Source of the DNA: Palsa-461 sp963768185
Lineage (GTDB): Bacteria; Actinomycetota; Acidimicrobiia; Acidimicrobiales; RAAP-2
Length of the DNA stretch: 64,000 nt
Direction: 5' to 3'
Assembly (NCBI GenBank): GCA_963768185.1
Contig: CAVYGS010000004.1
Coordinates: forward strand, 496,001 to 560,000
Below the pieces are notes generated by a model. It ran no database searches. It was not told the origin of the DNA and saw only the letters and a list, made by a program, of their open reading frames with translations. The translations under genes and the position numbers were made by a program. This document shows, in pieces, positions 17,301-25,913 of this stretch. The first letter of the stretch is position 1. Every line of letters begins with the position of its first letter.

Positions 17301-18509
17301 GTGACGGATCTGCCGCGTTTGATCTCGGTGGACGACCATGTACTCGAGCCTCCGGATCTGTGGTGGTCGCGGCTGCCGCGGGACGTCCGGGAGCGTGGTC
17401 CGAACGTCCTCCGGGAGCGGGGCGTGCTCCTCGACGCCCTGTACGGCCGCTGGTCGACCGGAGACGACGGCGATTGGTCCGATGTCTGGCATTACGACGA
17501 CATGGCCAGACCGTTGCAACGGGGCCTGGCCCAGTCGGGCTACGACGACGAGGAGACCAGTAGGGCGATCACGTACGACGACGTGCTCGCCGGTTCCTAC
17601 CAGCGAGACGCCCGCTTGATCGAGATGGACCGCAATCACACGGACGTATCGATGTGCTTTCCGAGCGTCAGCCGCTTCTGCGGGCAGACGTTCTTGGAGC
17701 GGAAGGACAAGGACATCGCCCGGTTGTGTGTCGAGGCGTACAACGACTGGATGATCGACGAGTGGTGCGGGGACACGATCCCTGTACGGCTGGTTCCCTT
17801 GACGCTGGTGCCTCTTTGGGATGCCGACCTGGCGGCAGCCGAGATACGGCGGAGCGCGGCCAAGGGGTCGCACTCCGTCAGTTTTCCCGAGGCCCCGCCG
17901 GCACTCGGCTTGCCGAGCATCTACTCGGACTATTGGGATCCGCTCTTTGCGGCCTGCCAGGAGACCGACACCGTGCTCAACCTGCATGTCGGATCCTCGT
18001 CGACTCGAGTAACCACGGCGCCCGACGCACCAATCGATCTGGCAATCTGCTTTCTCTTCGTCAACTCGCAGCTGGCCTTCGCGGACTGGCTCTACTCTGG
18101 CGCCTTCGAGCTCTTCCCCGACCTGCGCGTCGTGCTGTCGGAGGGCCAGGTCGGATGGATGCCCTTCGTCGCCCAGCGTGTTGACAACACCTGGCGCAAG
18201 TGCTTCGAGGGCAACCAGCCGGCCGGGCGCCGGGCCCAGCAGCTGCCCAGCGAGTCGATTCCCGGCCACATGTTCGGCTCCATATTCGACGACCTCCAGG
18301 GCCTGATCGCGCGGCACGAGATCGGGATGGAGCGGATCATGATCGAGACCGACTTTCCTCACAAGGACTCCACCTACCCGCACTCCGAGAAGGTCGTCGC
18401 GGACTTGGTGACGGCCGCCGGTCTCGACGAGGAGGAGGTCGAGATGCTGGTCCGGCGCAACGCCATCGCCGTCTACGGGCTCGACCGGTACTTCGGCATC
18501 GCGAGCTGA
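17301..18509 (+). CDS. Amidohydrolase family 2 metal-dependent hydrolase
   Basis: A 402-residue amidohydro-rel protein beginning at GTG 17301 (VTDLPRLISVDDHVLEPPDL). The first metal motif is SVDDHVLEPP, the DxH version of HxH. Then come VSMCFPSVSRFCGQTF, NDWMIDEWCG, VLNLHVGSSSTRV (metal His), DLRVVLSEGQVGWMPFVAQR and MIETDFPHKDSTYPHS, with the catalytic Asp and a conserved C-terminal helix. It is of the same superfamily as the gene at 8089 but a different branch. It is probably co-transcribed with the unknown gene 16 bp upstream. Confidence 0.9.
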   Translation: MTDLPRLISVDDHVLEPPDLWWSRLPRDVRERGPNVLRERGVLLDALYGRWSTGDDGDWSDVWHYDDMARPLQRGLAQSGYDDEETSRAITYDDVLAGSYQRDARLIEMDRNHTDVSMCFPSVSRFCGQTFLERKDKDIARLCVEAYNDWMIDEWCGDTIPVRLVPLTLVPLWDADLAAAEIRRSAAKGSHSVSFPEAPPALGLPSIYSDYWDPLFAACQETDTVLNLHVGSSSTRVTTAPDAPIDLAICFLFVNSQLAFADWLYSGAFELFPDLRVVLSEGQVGWMPFVAQRVDNTWRKCFEGNQPAGRRAQQLPSESIPGHMFGSIFDDLQGLIARHEIGMERIMIETDFPHKDSTYPHSEKVVADLVTAAGLDEEEVEMLVRRNAIAVYGLDRYFGIAS

Positions 18510-18800
18510 ATGCGCATGACGGAATGAGGGCGGTGTCGCACATCGCCATCGGGGGTTCTGGACCTGGAAGCAGCTCGAGGTTTCCCGCGCACCTGCGGGC
18601 CAGCAGAAAGGTCACCGAAACACACGGTCCAGCCGTCAAGGGGTGATCGTCAGCGCCGGCTTGCCGCACTCCTCACCTCACTAGCCGGCAACCGCTGTTG
18701 TCGGTTAGCTGCCGCCCTGCGCTCTATGGCTGGCAGATCATCAAGCCCAAGAGGGGCGAGCGATCAGTACAGGCGCGGACGGCGGGTATCCAAATCAGAA

Positions 18801-19250
18801 CTAAGTGGACAGCTCCGTGCGCCGAAGTCCAACGCCCGGAACGCGGAGGAAACCCGCTGGCACGCATGCCTCCATTGCCTCGCTCAGTCTGTCTGCATTC
18901 AGAGCGATCACCTCGACATTAATGCTCGGAAGCACCTCGCCAAAGCCGGCCTTTTCAAGCCACTCGGGCAAATGATCTCGGATTTGTGTCACGTACCACG
19001 CGAGCGGTTCACCTAACGTTGTTCGGTCGAAGGGAATCGCGTCCCCATCGGCTGGCGCGTGAAAGTGCGGCATATCAACGAAGTCATCGAACCGAAGCAT
19101 CTCGGTCCACGCGCCATCGACCCGGCCGTCAACGCGCAAGGTCGCGCCAACGTCTCGGAAGGAGACGTTGAAGCGCAAACCACCGAACTCGAGAGTCATC
19201 GGACCGGTGGAAGCCGACCGGGGTACCTCGGTGCCGTCCCGATCTGCCAT
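18801..19250 (-). CDS. Conserved protein of unknown function, paralogue of the 16724 gene product
   Basis: A 149-residue protein with a strong SD (GGGGGAGG about 7 bases before the ATG). It shares the order of motifs with the 186-residue protein at 16724: a GxTLxVxG strand, LRFDDF, PHFHAPADGD and the C-terminal amphipathic helix DHLPEWLEKAGF, with ALNADRLSEAMEAC after it. The two flank an amidohydrolase gene on opposite strands. There is no known family by eye; it is predicted to be cytoplasmic. Confidence 0.75.
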   Translation of the reverse strand: MADRDGTEVPRSASTGPMTLEFGGLRFNVSFRDVGATLRVDGRVDGAWTEMLRFDDFVDMPHFHAPADGDAIPFDRTTLGEPLAWYVTQIRDHLPEWLEKAGFGEVLPSINVEVIALNADRLSEAMEACVPAGFLRVPGVGLRRTELST

Positions 19251-19559
19251 GGGATACCTCCCCCAACGTCTTCAAAGACGTCTAGATCCGAGTCTCCAGA
19301 ATCGCTGTGAATTTGTAGCTCTGAGCGTGTGCAGCAGAGGCGCCGAGCCCTGCAGCCTCAGCGGAGCTAAGCGTTCAAAGCTGTCAGACGCGGCCGTCGG
19401 CGTAACAGCCTCCGCAACTGAACCTTGATTGATCCTCATTCGGCGTTCGATCGTGAGTGCCACCAGCCCGAGTCCCCTCTATCGGTAGTCGACCCCCGAG
19501 AACGCGGCCAGTTTGCCCAGAGCGTGGTCGCTCTCGATTCGACGAACGGTGCCGGATCG
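19251..19559. other. Intergenic, no gene seen
   Basis: The upstream region of the minus-strand unknown gene and the degraded start of the epimerase remnant. No intact reading frame or RNA signature was seen. Confidence 0.3.
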
Positions 19560-19619
19560 AGAGCGGGCGACGATCGAATCAGTCGTTGCCCCATTGGCCG
19601 TGTGGCGGACCTCGTGCAA

Positions 19620-19938
19620 AACCTCACGGTTCGGCCACTGCCTGCTCGACGCTTGCCAGAGACCGAGCGTCGGTGCCGAACTGATATGGATCCCCTCCAA
19701 GCAGTTGCTCGAAGCCGGCGTCAACCCCTGGATGGGCGTGCCCCTCTGGATCGCGGCTCCCGACTGGGAAGCCGCCAACGCCGTCGATATCGACCGAGCG
19801 GTGGGAGCCGGCCTCTCCCACCGTCCGCTCATCGACATCATCGACATCATCGACGTAGCGCTTGCTCACCCCGGTGACGACGGACAGTCATCGCTCTCTG
19901 AAGACCCAGAACGCGACCTCCTCAGTCGTTTCGCATAA
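19620..19938 (+). pseudogene. C-terminal remnant of an NAD-dependent epimerase/reductase
   Basis: The plus-strand frame reads CLLDACQRPSVGAELIWIPS, then LLEAGVNPWMGVPLWI, AANAVDIDRAVGAGLSHRPL and SLSEDPERDLLSRFA. This is the typical tail of actinobacterial NAD-dependent epimerase/dehydratase proteins (LLExGVxPWxxLPLW, DISRAxAAGLxxRPL, GLSPxREAELL). The Rossmann half is missing and the upstream translation is not convincing. It carries a small repeat IIDIIDI not expected in the family. Confidence 0.55.
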
Positions 19939-20040
19939 CGACACGGCAATCGCGGATCCCCGCATAGTGCGACTGTTAGTTCATTAGCCCCACATGGCTT
20001 CTTCTGTCATCGCGCCCCGGACCTCAGCCATGATGGTCGC

Positions 20041-21666
20041 ATGGAAGGCGAGCTCCAGTTCCACCGAGACCTCTACCGAGCGACCGCGCGAGACGAGTCC
20101 GGATTCGGATCCACCGACGACGCAGGCCGGCTCTCGCGCCGGTCGGTGCTGTTCGGGGCCGGAGCTGTCGTGGCGAGCGCCGCCCTCGCTTCCGTGATCG
20201 GGGAAGGAACGGCCGCCGCGACGTCCGAATGGCCCAACCGCCAGCTCGCGGCAGGTGACGCTCGGCGCGTCGACGCATCGCAGTTCTTCTCATCCGCGCA
20301 GCTCAAGGCATGGAGTGAAGAGCTTGACCCCATGGGGATGCGTGCCACTGGCTACCCGGTTCATGAACGCTTCATCGACACCCTGATCGGTCGGTTGAAG
20401 AGCGTGGGGGTACGAGACGTCCATACCGAGCCCGTCCCCTTCACAAAATGGACGGTCGGACGTTGGTCCCTTGAGGTCGACGGTGCGGTCGCAGCCACCG
20501 CGTCGTACATCCCCTATTCCGGCAGCACCTCATCCCAGGGGGTATCAGGTCCCCTCGTCTTTGTGGACTCGGCAACCACACCGCCTCCAGGATCGCTGGC
20601 CGGAAAGGTCGCGCTCTTCGAGGTTCCGTTCTCCGGTGTCCTGTATTCGACGATGGAGTCGATCGCGTATGGGATCTACGATCCGCAGCACCTGATCGAC
20701 CCGAGCGCGTCATACTCGCGGCCGTGGGGAGCCGTGGCCAACCTCATTACGTTTCTCGACACCCTTCCCGCCGCCGGGGCGATCGGTTGCATTGGCATCA
20801 TCGACCTCCCCGCCGCCGGCGCCCACGGCTCCTACTACCCCTACGACGGCACCATCCGACGGGTTCCGGGGGTGTTCGTGGATGCTGAGGTCGGAGCCCG
20901 GCTCCACGCCGAGGCGGCGACTGGTACCTCCGCTCGAATCACCCTCACCGCGACCACCGAGCACTACGTGAGCAGAAATGTGGTCGGGACGATCCCGGGG
21001 CATAGCAACGAGATCGTCATCCTCAATAGCCACACCGACGGTCCCAACGCGGTCGAGGACAACGGGCCGAACACCATCGTCGCCATGTGTCAGTACCTGA
21101 CACGATTGCCCCGCGAGGCCGTGCCGAGGACGATCGTCGTGTCCTTCACCACCGGCCACTTCCACGGTGGCATCGGTCAGGTCACTTTCGCCCGTGACCA
21201 TCTGGACAACACCCTGAAGGACACGGCCTGTGCCGTCACTCTCGAGCACCTTGGCAGCCTCGAGTGGGAGGAGAATGCCGACGGGCAGATGGCGCTGACC
21301 GGACAGCCTGAGCTCGGGGTGATCTTCGTCCCTGAGAATCGGGCGATGGTCACCGCCGCGTTGAGCGCACTGGCCCAGGCCAACGCGGGCCCCGCGCTGG
21401 CGCTCAAGCCCTACGTGACGACTTTAGGAAGTCCCAACGGGTACGGATGGCCAGGTGAGGGGACCCAGCTGTGGACCGACGGCCATGTGATGACGATGAA
21501 CTACATCACCGGACCCACGTACCTGCTGAACTGGGGGGTTCCGACTGTCAAGAAGTGCGACTTCACTCGCATGCGCCGGGAAGCCGTCGCCTTCACTGAC
21601 ATGGTCCTCGGCCTGTCGCGGGTGCCGCGCTCCTCGCTCAACACTCTCGATCTCCCGCCCCTGTAA
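20041..21666 (+). CDS. Tat-exported M28-type zinc peptidase-like hydrolase
   Basis: A 541-residue protein. Residues about 30-60 are a twin-arginine signal (RLSRRSVLFGAGAVVASAAL, then AAAT). A PA-like insert follows (SSQGVSGPLVFVDSATTPPP, SLAGKVALFEVP). The metallopeptidase core shows EIVILNSHTDGPNAVEDNGP, with His and Asp ligands in the M28 order HxDGxNxxxDNGPN, then TIVVSFTTGHFHGG and VTLEHLGSLEW with the catalytic/ligand Glu. The second metal-site His near the C-terminus is not certain. It is predicted to act outside the membrane on an amide or peptide substrate. It stands alone. Confidence 0.8.
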   Translation: MEGELQFHRDLYRATARDESGFGSTDDAGRLSRRSVLFGAGAVVASAALASVIGEGTAAATSEWPNRQLAAGDARRVDASQFFSSAQLKAWSEELDPMGMRATGYPVHERFIDTLIGRLKSVGVRDVHTEPVPFTKWTVGRWSLEVDGAVAATASYIPYSGSTSSQGVSGPLVFVDSATTPPPGSLAGKVALFEVPFSGVLYSTMESIAYGIYDPQHLIDPSASYSRPWGAVANLITFLDTLPAAGAIGCIGIIDLPAAGAHGSYYPYDGTIRRVPGVFVDAEVGARLHAEAATGTSARITLTATTEHYVSRNVVGTIPGHSNEIVILNSHTDGPNAVEDNGPNTIVAMCQYLTRLPREAVPRTIVVSFTTGHFHGGIGQVTFARDHLDNTLKDTACAVTLEHLGSLEWEENADGQMALTGQPELGVIFVPENRAMVTAALSALAQANAGPALALKPYVTTLGSPNGYGWPGEGTQLWTDGHVMTMNYITGPTYLLNWGVPTVKKCDFTRMRREAVAFTDMVLGLSRVPRSSLNTLDLPPL

Positions 21667-21815
21667 AGCGGGTATCCCGATAGGGTCAACTCCTCCGACC
21701 AATGTCTTCAGCCAAGGCGGGCCACGGGCAAACTGCTCGACGAGCATGGGACCTGGCCAAGCGTCCCAGAAGTCGGAATCGGAATCGCTAATGTCGCGAG
21801 AGCAACCCTGAGGCG

Positions 21816-21834
21816 GGCTGATAAGCACTCAGCC
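21816..21834. repeat. Stem-loop repeat, empty copy of the IS110 target
   Basis: GGCTGATAAGCACTCAGCC: a 6-bp stem GGCTGA/TCAGCC around TAAGCAC. The same sequence is split by the IS110 copy at 56.6-57.9 kb (left half ends at 56575, right half starts at 57861). A near-identical site on the other strand flanks the copy at 32.3-33.6 kb. This copy is intact and unoccupied. Confidence 0.6.
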
Positions 21835-22101
21835 GCAGCTGAGCTTCGACAGTTCGGCTGACGGTGGGCGACTTTTCGCACCCACTGTTATCCGCAAGCT
21901 GACCAGAAAGGCCCGATCTGGGCCGCTGCGTCGGACACCCTCGTCAGAGGCGGCCTCGGTCCGGAGAAAGTCCAGCAGATACCTGCCCAAGCCGGTCAGC
22001 TCTCGCACCTCGTCGGACGGCTCGATCACCTCGACCGTGCTAGTGGTGGAGCGGAACTCCTCGAGTCGCTGACGAATGCCCGGGAGAAAGCCCGCCGGCA
22101 T
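21829..22101 (-). CDS. Possible 90-residue protein of unknown function
   Basis: The frame MPAGFLPGIRQRLEEFRS, then EVIEPSDEVRELTGLGRYLL and RAFLVSLRITV has protein-like composition and helix periodicity, 31 bp after the VOC gene's stop. There is no SD, and the stop lies inside the stem-loop repeat at 21816-21834. It may be a fragment left by a rearrangement. No family is recognised. Confidence 0.3.
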   Translation of the reverse strand: MPAGFLPGIRQRLEEFRSTTSTVEVIEPSDEVRELTGLGRYLLDFLRTEAASDEGVRRSGPDRAFLVSLRITVGAKSRPPSAELSKLSCG

Positions 22102-22132
22102 GGGGTCGTCACAAGGTTGCCGATAGTCCGAA

Positions 22133-22690
22133 TCAGGAGTTCGGGCGCCAGTCGTTGTTGCTGGTGTGATCACCAGATAGCCATCGAGCGAGGTCGTGAT
22201 GCGCTTTCTCCCGGCGGGTGATTTCGATCTTCTCGACATCTGGGTGATCGACGGTGAACTCCAGGAGTAGGCCGTTGGGATCGGTGATGTAGAGCGACCT
22301 GCAATAGCCGTGGTCGGCCAGCATCGTCTCCATCCCAGATGCCTCAGCCCGCCCACCGATTGCGTCTTGCTGTTCGGGCGTGACGAGCATCGCCACGTGC
22401 CGGAAGAGGGAGGGAGCAGGCGGTGGTGCGAACTGTTCGGAGAACTGTGGGTTGGCGAACTGGAAGAAGGCCAGGCTTCCGCCGTCACCGAGCCCGTAGA
22501 AGGTGTGACAGAACTCCTGTTCCTCCCCGCCCATGAGGTGCTCCACTTCGGTCCAGGTCGCGACCAGTGGCAAGCCCACGATCTCTTCGTAGAACTTGCG
22601 GGTGGCCTCCTGATCGGTGGTGACGAAGGCATGGTGATGCAGCCGCGCCGGAGGTGGTCGATTGGTCTCGGGAGCCGTGGGGTTGGGCAT
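22133..22690 (-). CDS. VOC (glyoxalase/bleomycin-resistance/dioxygenase) family protein
   Basis: A 185-residue VOC protein. ARLHHHAFVTTDQEATRKFY begins the first beta-alpha-beta-beta-beta unit with the metal-binding His. The second unit has PSLFRHVAMLVTPEQQDAI and YITDPNGLLLEFTVDHPD, with the Glu ligand in the LLEF strand. GAAGGAGGAA lies 6 bases before the ATG at 22690. This subfamily (long N-terminal and C-terminal extensions) includes uncharacterised dioxygenase-like proteins. It lies 37 bp downstream of a second VOC gene on the same strand and is probably in one operon with it. Confidence 0.88.
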   Translation of the reverse strand: MPNPTAPETNRPPPARLHHHAFVTTDQEATRKFYEEIVGLPLVATWTEVEHLMGGEEQEFCHTFYGLGDGGSLAFFQFANPQFSEQFAPPPAPSLFRHVAMLVTPEQQDAIGGRAEASGMETMLADHGYCRSLYITDPNGLLLEFTVDHPDVEKIEITRREKAHHDLARWLSGDHTSNNDWRPNS

Positions 22691-22727
22691 GGAGGTTCCT
22701 CCTTCGCGAACGAATGTCCAAGGTGAG

Positions 22728-23120
22728 CTATGCAGGTGCGGAGAAGAACTCCAAGGCGATGTTGTCAGGGTCGCGGAATGAAAGGCCGGACCCATACGGT
22801 TCGTCACAGATGTCGCCGTGCTCGATATCGAGGGCGTCGAGCCGAGATGCCCAGGCCGCCAGCTCGTCACGGCTGGCGCACCCAAAGGCCAGGTGGTCCA
22901 GGCCCGGGCGGAGCTCGTCGAAGACCTCCGATTTTGGGTCCTTGAACTGGTGGAGGGCGATCACTGTGCCTCCGGTCAAGAGCCACACCGCCGCCCGGAA
23001 CGGGCCGCTGTCGTCGAGTTTGTCTGGCTTGGCTCCGAAGAGCCTCTCGTACCAGAGTGCGCTTCGATCAAGATCTGAGACCGTCAGGGCCACATGGGTA
23101 ATCCCCGGGAAATCTGCCAC
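22728..23120 (-). CDS. VOC family protein
   Basis: A 130-residue VOC protein starting at GTG 23120 (VADFPGITHVALTVSDLDRS). Landmarks are LWYERLFGAKPDKLDD, PGLDHLAFGCASRDELAAWA and the signature GSGLSFRDPDNIALEFFSAP. It has two glyoxalase-fold half-units and would form a metal-binding dimer; the substrate is unknown. It is closely related to the VOC protein at 59574-59966, which shares the start and the GSGLSFRDPDNIALEFF end. Both paralogues sit near an ISAzo13 copy. Confidence 0.9.
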   Translation of the reverse strand: MADFPGITHVALTVSDLDRSALWYERLFGAKPDKLDDSGPFRAAVWLLTGGTVIALHQFKDPKSEVFDELRPGLDHLAFGCASRDELAAWASRLDALDIEHGDICDEPYGSGLSFRDPDNIALEFFSAPA

Positions 23121-23206
23121 GGGTCCATGGTAAGGAGGATCGACTGGCGCTGCCAGAAGCAGGGCGGGGCGGGCCCTGGGGGTGGGCGAAGTCATGAGCG
23201 CCGAGC

Positions 23207-23345
23207 GACCGAGATCACGGTGGCACTGGCCGTGATCTACTTCCTCTGCAGAGCGACCGTCGAGGCGCGCTATATGACCGAGCAGTTCCCAGACGCCTAC
23301 CCGATGTACAAGTGCTCGACGAAGATTCTCTTGCCGTCTATCTTC
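23207..23345 (+). pseudogene. Isoprenylcysteine carboxyl methyltransferase-like C-terminal fragment
   Basis: The plus frame ITVALAVIYFLCRATVEARY with MTEQFPDAYPMYKCSTKILL, then PSIF, matches the end of the bacterial ICMT-family membrane methyltransferases (hydrophobic helix, then ExRxMxEQFPDxYPxYxxxTKxLxPFIF). The N-terminal membrane helices are missing. It is a remnant between the VOC and GNAT genes. Confidence 0.5.
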
Positions 23346-23533
23346 GATAGCGGACAGTCTCGCTTGGTTCGAAAAGAAGAAGCTTGCAACTCTGCAGATG
23401 GGTGGCGCCAGTGGCGACGATCGTGACCGTCTGGGTGGGGCTGATGCAGTGACAGTCGCCACGCGGCCGTCTTCGCCCACCGGAACCGGCGACGCAAGCA
23501 CCCAGGCACCACTCGGCGCTAGAACGTCCATGA

Positions 23534-23992
23534 GTGCAAGTCGAGCGTTTCTCTGACGATCACCTGGAGCGGGCTGCCACGCTGCTAGCCAGGGTGCAGA
23601 TGGCGGGCTCGTCGAGCCCAGCACCTTGGGTTGGCGAGCCTGCCGAGGCCGTTCACGTCATCGGGTCCAGCACCGACGGGCTCGCTTTTGCGGCCGTCGA
23701 GGATTCTGAATTGTCGGGGTTCCTGATCGTGACGCTCCCCGACGAGCATCAGCCGGCGAGGGTCCGGATCTCCGACGTCCACCACGCCGCCGATCGTGAT
23801 CGGGCGCGCAACGTGTACCGCGCCCTGTACCAAGTCGCGTCTGCTGAACTGGTCCGCCACGGCTGCCTCGAGCACCGATTGCTCGTCTTGGCCCACCCTG
23901 GCGACCCAGCCGCCTCGCTGGCCGAGATGGGCTTTTGGGATCGATCAGATCAAGGGCATCCGGCCAATCCCCGGCGACCTTTCGATCTCTAA
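23534..23992 (+). pseudogene. GNAT acetyltransferase, N-terminal half, split by ISAzo13
   Basis: From GTG 23534 the product begins VQVERFSDDHLERAATLLARV and continues with GNAT-like strands (GLAFAAVEDSELSGFLIVTL, YQVASAELVRHGCLEHRLLV). In the run TTTT at 23933-23936 one extra T shifts the frame; without it the text continues GFGIDQIKGIRPIPGDLSIS. The insertion sequence follows the TAA at 23990-23992. Deleting the element and one TAA joins this in frame to the second half at 25264, giving a protein of about 326 residues with two GNAT domains. Confidence 0.75.
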
Positions 23993-25260
23993 GGGTCCAC
24001 GGAAGTATAACTCGCGCGATATAGCCTCCGGGAGTGGAGGTGGCCGAGGCCCAGCTGGCTGAGTTCTTCTCGGTCGTGATGCCCCTGCTCGATGAGCGCC
24101 AGCGACGTGTGGTCTCGGGAGCGGCAGCGAAGCTGCTCGGTCGGGGTGGAACGACTGCGGTGGCTCGTCTGGCATCGATGAGCCGCAACACGGTGATCAC
24201 GGGAACCCAAGAGATCGACTCGGGGATGGCCACACCCAACGAGCGTGTGCGTCGAGAGGGTGGCGGCCGCAAGCGCTTGATCGACAAGGACCCGAACCTG
24301 CTCTTGGAACTCGACGACCTCGTCTCCCCCGAAGCCCGCGGCGATCCGATGTCCCCCCTGCGTTGGACGGCCAAGTCCACCTATCGACTCGCTGACGCAC
24401 TTGGTGCCAAAGGCTTCGAGATCAGCCCCAAAACCGTGGGGGACCTGCTCGCAGAGATGGGCTATAGCCTCCAAGGCACCTCCAAGCAGAAGGAGGGCGC
24501 CCAGCACGTGGACCGCGACGCCCAGTTCGCCTACATCAACGACACGGCGGGACGGTTCTGCTCCGAAGGCCAGCCGGTCATCAGCGTCGACGCCAAGAAG
24601 AAGGAGCTGGTCGGCGAGTACTCCAACGCTGGTCAGGAGTACCAGCCGGCCAAGAAGCCCACTCGCACCCAGGTCCACGACTTCATCGACCCCGAGATGG
24701 GAAAGGCCATCCCCTACGGCGTCTACGACTTGGGTGCCGACGAAGGCTGGGTCTCGGTCGGCAACGATGCCGACACGGCCGGCTTCGCCGTGGCCAGCAT
24801 CGGCCGGTGGTGGGCTCAGATGGGCAGGCACCGTTACCCCGACGCCACCAAGCTGCTCGTCTGTGCCGACGCCGGGGGTTCGAACGGCTATCGCCTTCGG
24901 GCCTGGAAGGTCGAACTGGCCAAGCTGGCGGCTGACACCGGGCTTGAGATCACCGTTTGCCACTTCCCGCCGGGGACCTCCAAGTGGAACAAGATCGAGC
25001 ACCGCATGTTCAGCTTCATCACCATGAACTGGAGAGGGCGCCCCCTCACCTCTTATCGCGTCGTCGTCCAGCTCATCGCCAACACCACGACCAAGAAGGG
25101 TCTCAAGATCAACGCCGAGCTCGACGAGGGCTACTACCCGACCGGAGTCAAGATCACCAACAAGGAGTTGGCCGCCGTCCCTCTCACCCGCCATGAGTTC
25201 CACGGTGACTGGAACTACACCGTGCATTCCCAACCGCTCAACGAATTTTCGCGTGGGCCC
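23993..25260 (+). mobile_element. ISAzo13-like insertion sequence, copy 1
   Basis: 1268 bp bounded by TAA direct repeats (23990-23992 and 25261-25263). The terminal inverted repeats are imperfect: left GGGTCCACGGAAGTATAAC, right (reverse complement) GGGCCCACGCGAAAATTCG. It was inserted into a GNAT gene. A second copy in the opposite orientation lies at 59970-61238; the two are nearly identical, so transposition was recent. Confidence 0.9.
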
Positions 25261-25263
25261 TAA
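24034..25263 (+). CDS. ISAzo13-family transposase
   Basis: A 409-residue transposase starting with GTG at 24034 (VEVAEAQLAEFF). It has an N-terminal helix-turn-helix region (GGTTAVARLASMSRNTVITG) and a DDE core: QPVISVDAKKKELVGEYSN (first Asp), LLVCADAGGSNGYRLR (second Asp) and GTSKWNKIEHRMFSFITMNW (Glu). Its stop codon is supplied by the TAA target duplication just outside the element; the other copy stops earlier. The frame is intact and probably active. Confidence 0.92.
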   Translation: MEVAEAQLAEFFSVVMPLLDERQRRVVSGAAAKLLGRGGTTAVARLASMSRNTVITGTQEIDSGMATPNERVRREGGGRKRLIDKDPNLLLELDDLVSPEARGDPMSPLRWTAKSTYRLADALGAKGFEISPKTVGDLLAEMGYSLQGTSKQKEGAQHVDRDAQFAYINDTAGRFCSEGQPVISVDAKKKELVGEYSNAGQEYQPAKKPTRTQVHDFIDPEMGKAIPYGVYDLGADEGWVSVGNDADTAGFAVASIGRWWAQMGRHRYPDATKLLVCADAGGSNGYRLRAWKVELAKLAADTGLEITVCHFPPGTSKWNKIEHRMFSFITMNWRGRPLTSYRVVVQLIANTTTKKGLKINAELDEGYYPTGVKITNKELAAVPLTRHEFHGDWNYTVHSQPLNEFSRGP

Positions 25264-25786
25264 GCCTGCTTTGGTGGGACCGGCCCTGCCCGATGAGCTC
25301 GAGGAGCTGGTCGATCTGTGGATCGAACTGGTCAAGTTCCACTCGCTGCCTCCCATTCTGGACCCGGCCAACCTGTCGCTCCCGGCGATCGTGACCGACC
25401 TCAAAGAGACGATGGCCGATGAGAGTCGAGCTCTGCTGGTCGCGCGCCATTCTGGGCAAGCAGTTGGGATGATCGAAGTGCACCGCGACACTCGCTACAA
25501 GGACACCTTCACGATCGGTCTCAACGTGGTCGCCGAGCCAGCTCGTTCGAGTGGGGTCGGCACCGCGATGCTCGGCGCCGTCCTGCAGTGGGGCGTAGAA
25601 GCGGGCTTCGGCTACTGCGCCGTTGGATGGGCTTCGGCCAATCCCCTGAGCGACGCCTTTTATCGAGGTCGGGGCTTCGTGCCTGTGCGCTACGAGCTGG
25701 TACGACCTATCGACTCACGGATCGCTTGGGCAAGCGAGACTCTGGACAACGGCTCCGCCGGCGATCGGACCCCCGAGTCGAGTTGA
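25261..25786 (+). pseudogene. GNAT acetyltransferase, C-terminal half, split by ISAzo13
   Basis: This continues the gene interrupted at 23992. It reads KPALVGPALPDELEELVDLW, LVARHSGQAVGMIEVHRDTR, GLNVVAEPARSSGVGTAML (the acetyl-CoA pyrophosphate loop, RSSGVGTAML for Q/RxxGxG/A) and WASANPLSDAFYRGRGFVPV (GNAT motif B, Tyr then FYxxxGF). On its own it has no start. With the first half it would be a tandem-GNAT acetyltransferase. Confidence 0.8.
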
Positions 25787-25913
25787 TCCGAGAAGCTCGA
25801 GGGTCGCCAACAAAGTTGCAGTCGCGGCTGACTCACAAACAGCCTGCCACTCGCCCCGCCGATGGCTCCATACCGAGTGTCTGGGGCGAAGTGGGAAAGG
25901 TAAGAATGACGGA

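Noticed and set aside
23989..25491. 500-codon minus-strand frame over ISAzo13 copy 1
   Set aside because: It runs antisense to both the transposase and the GNAT half, which carry clear motifs.
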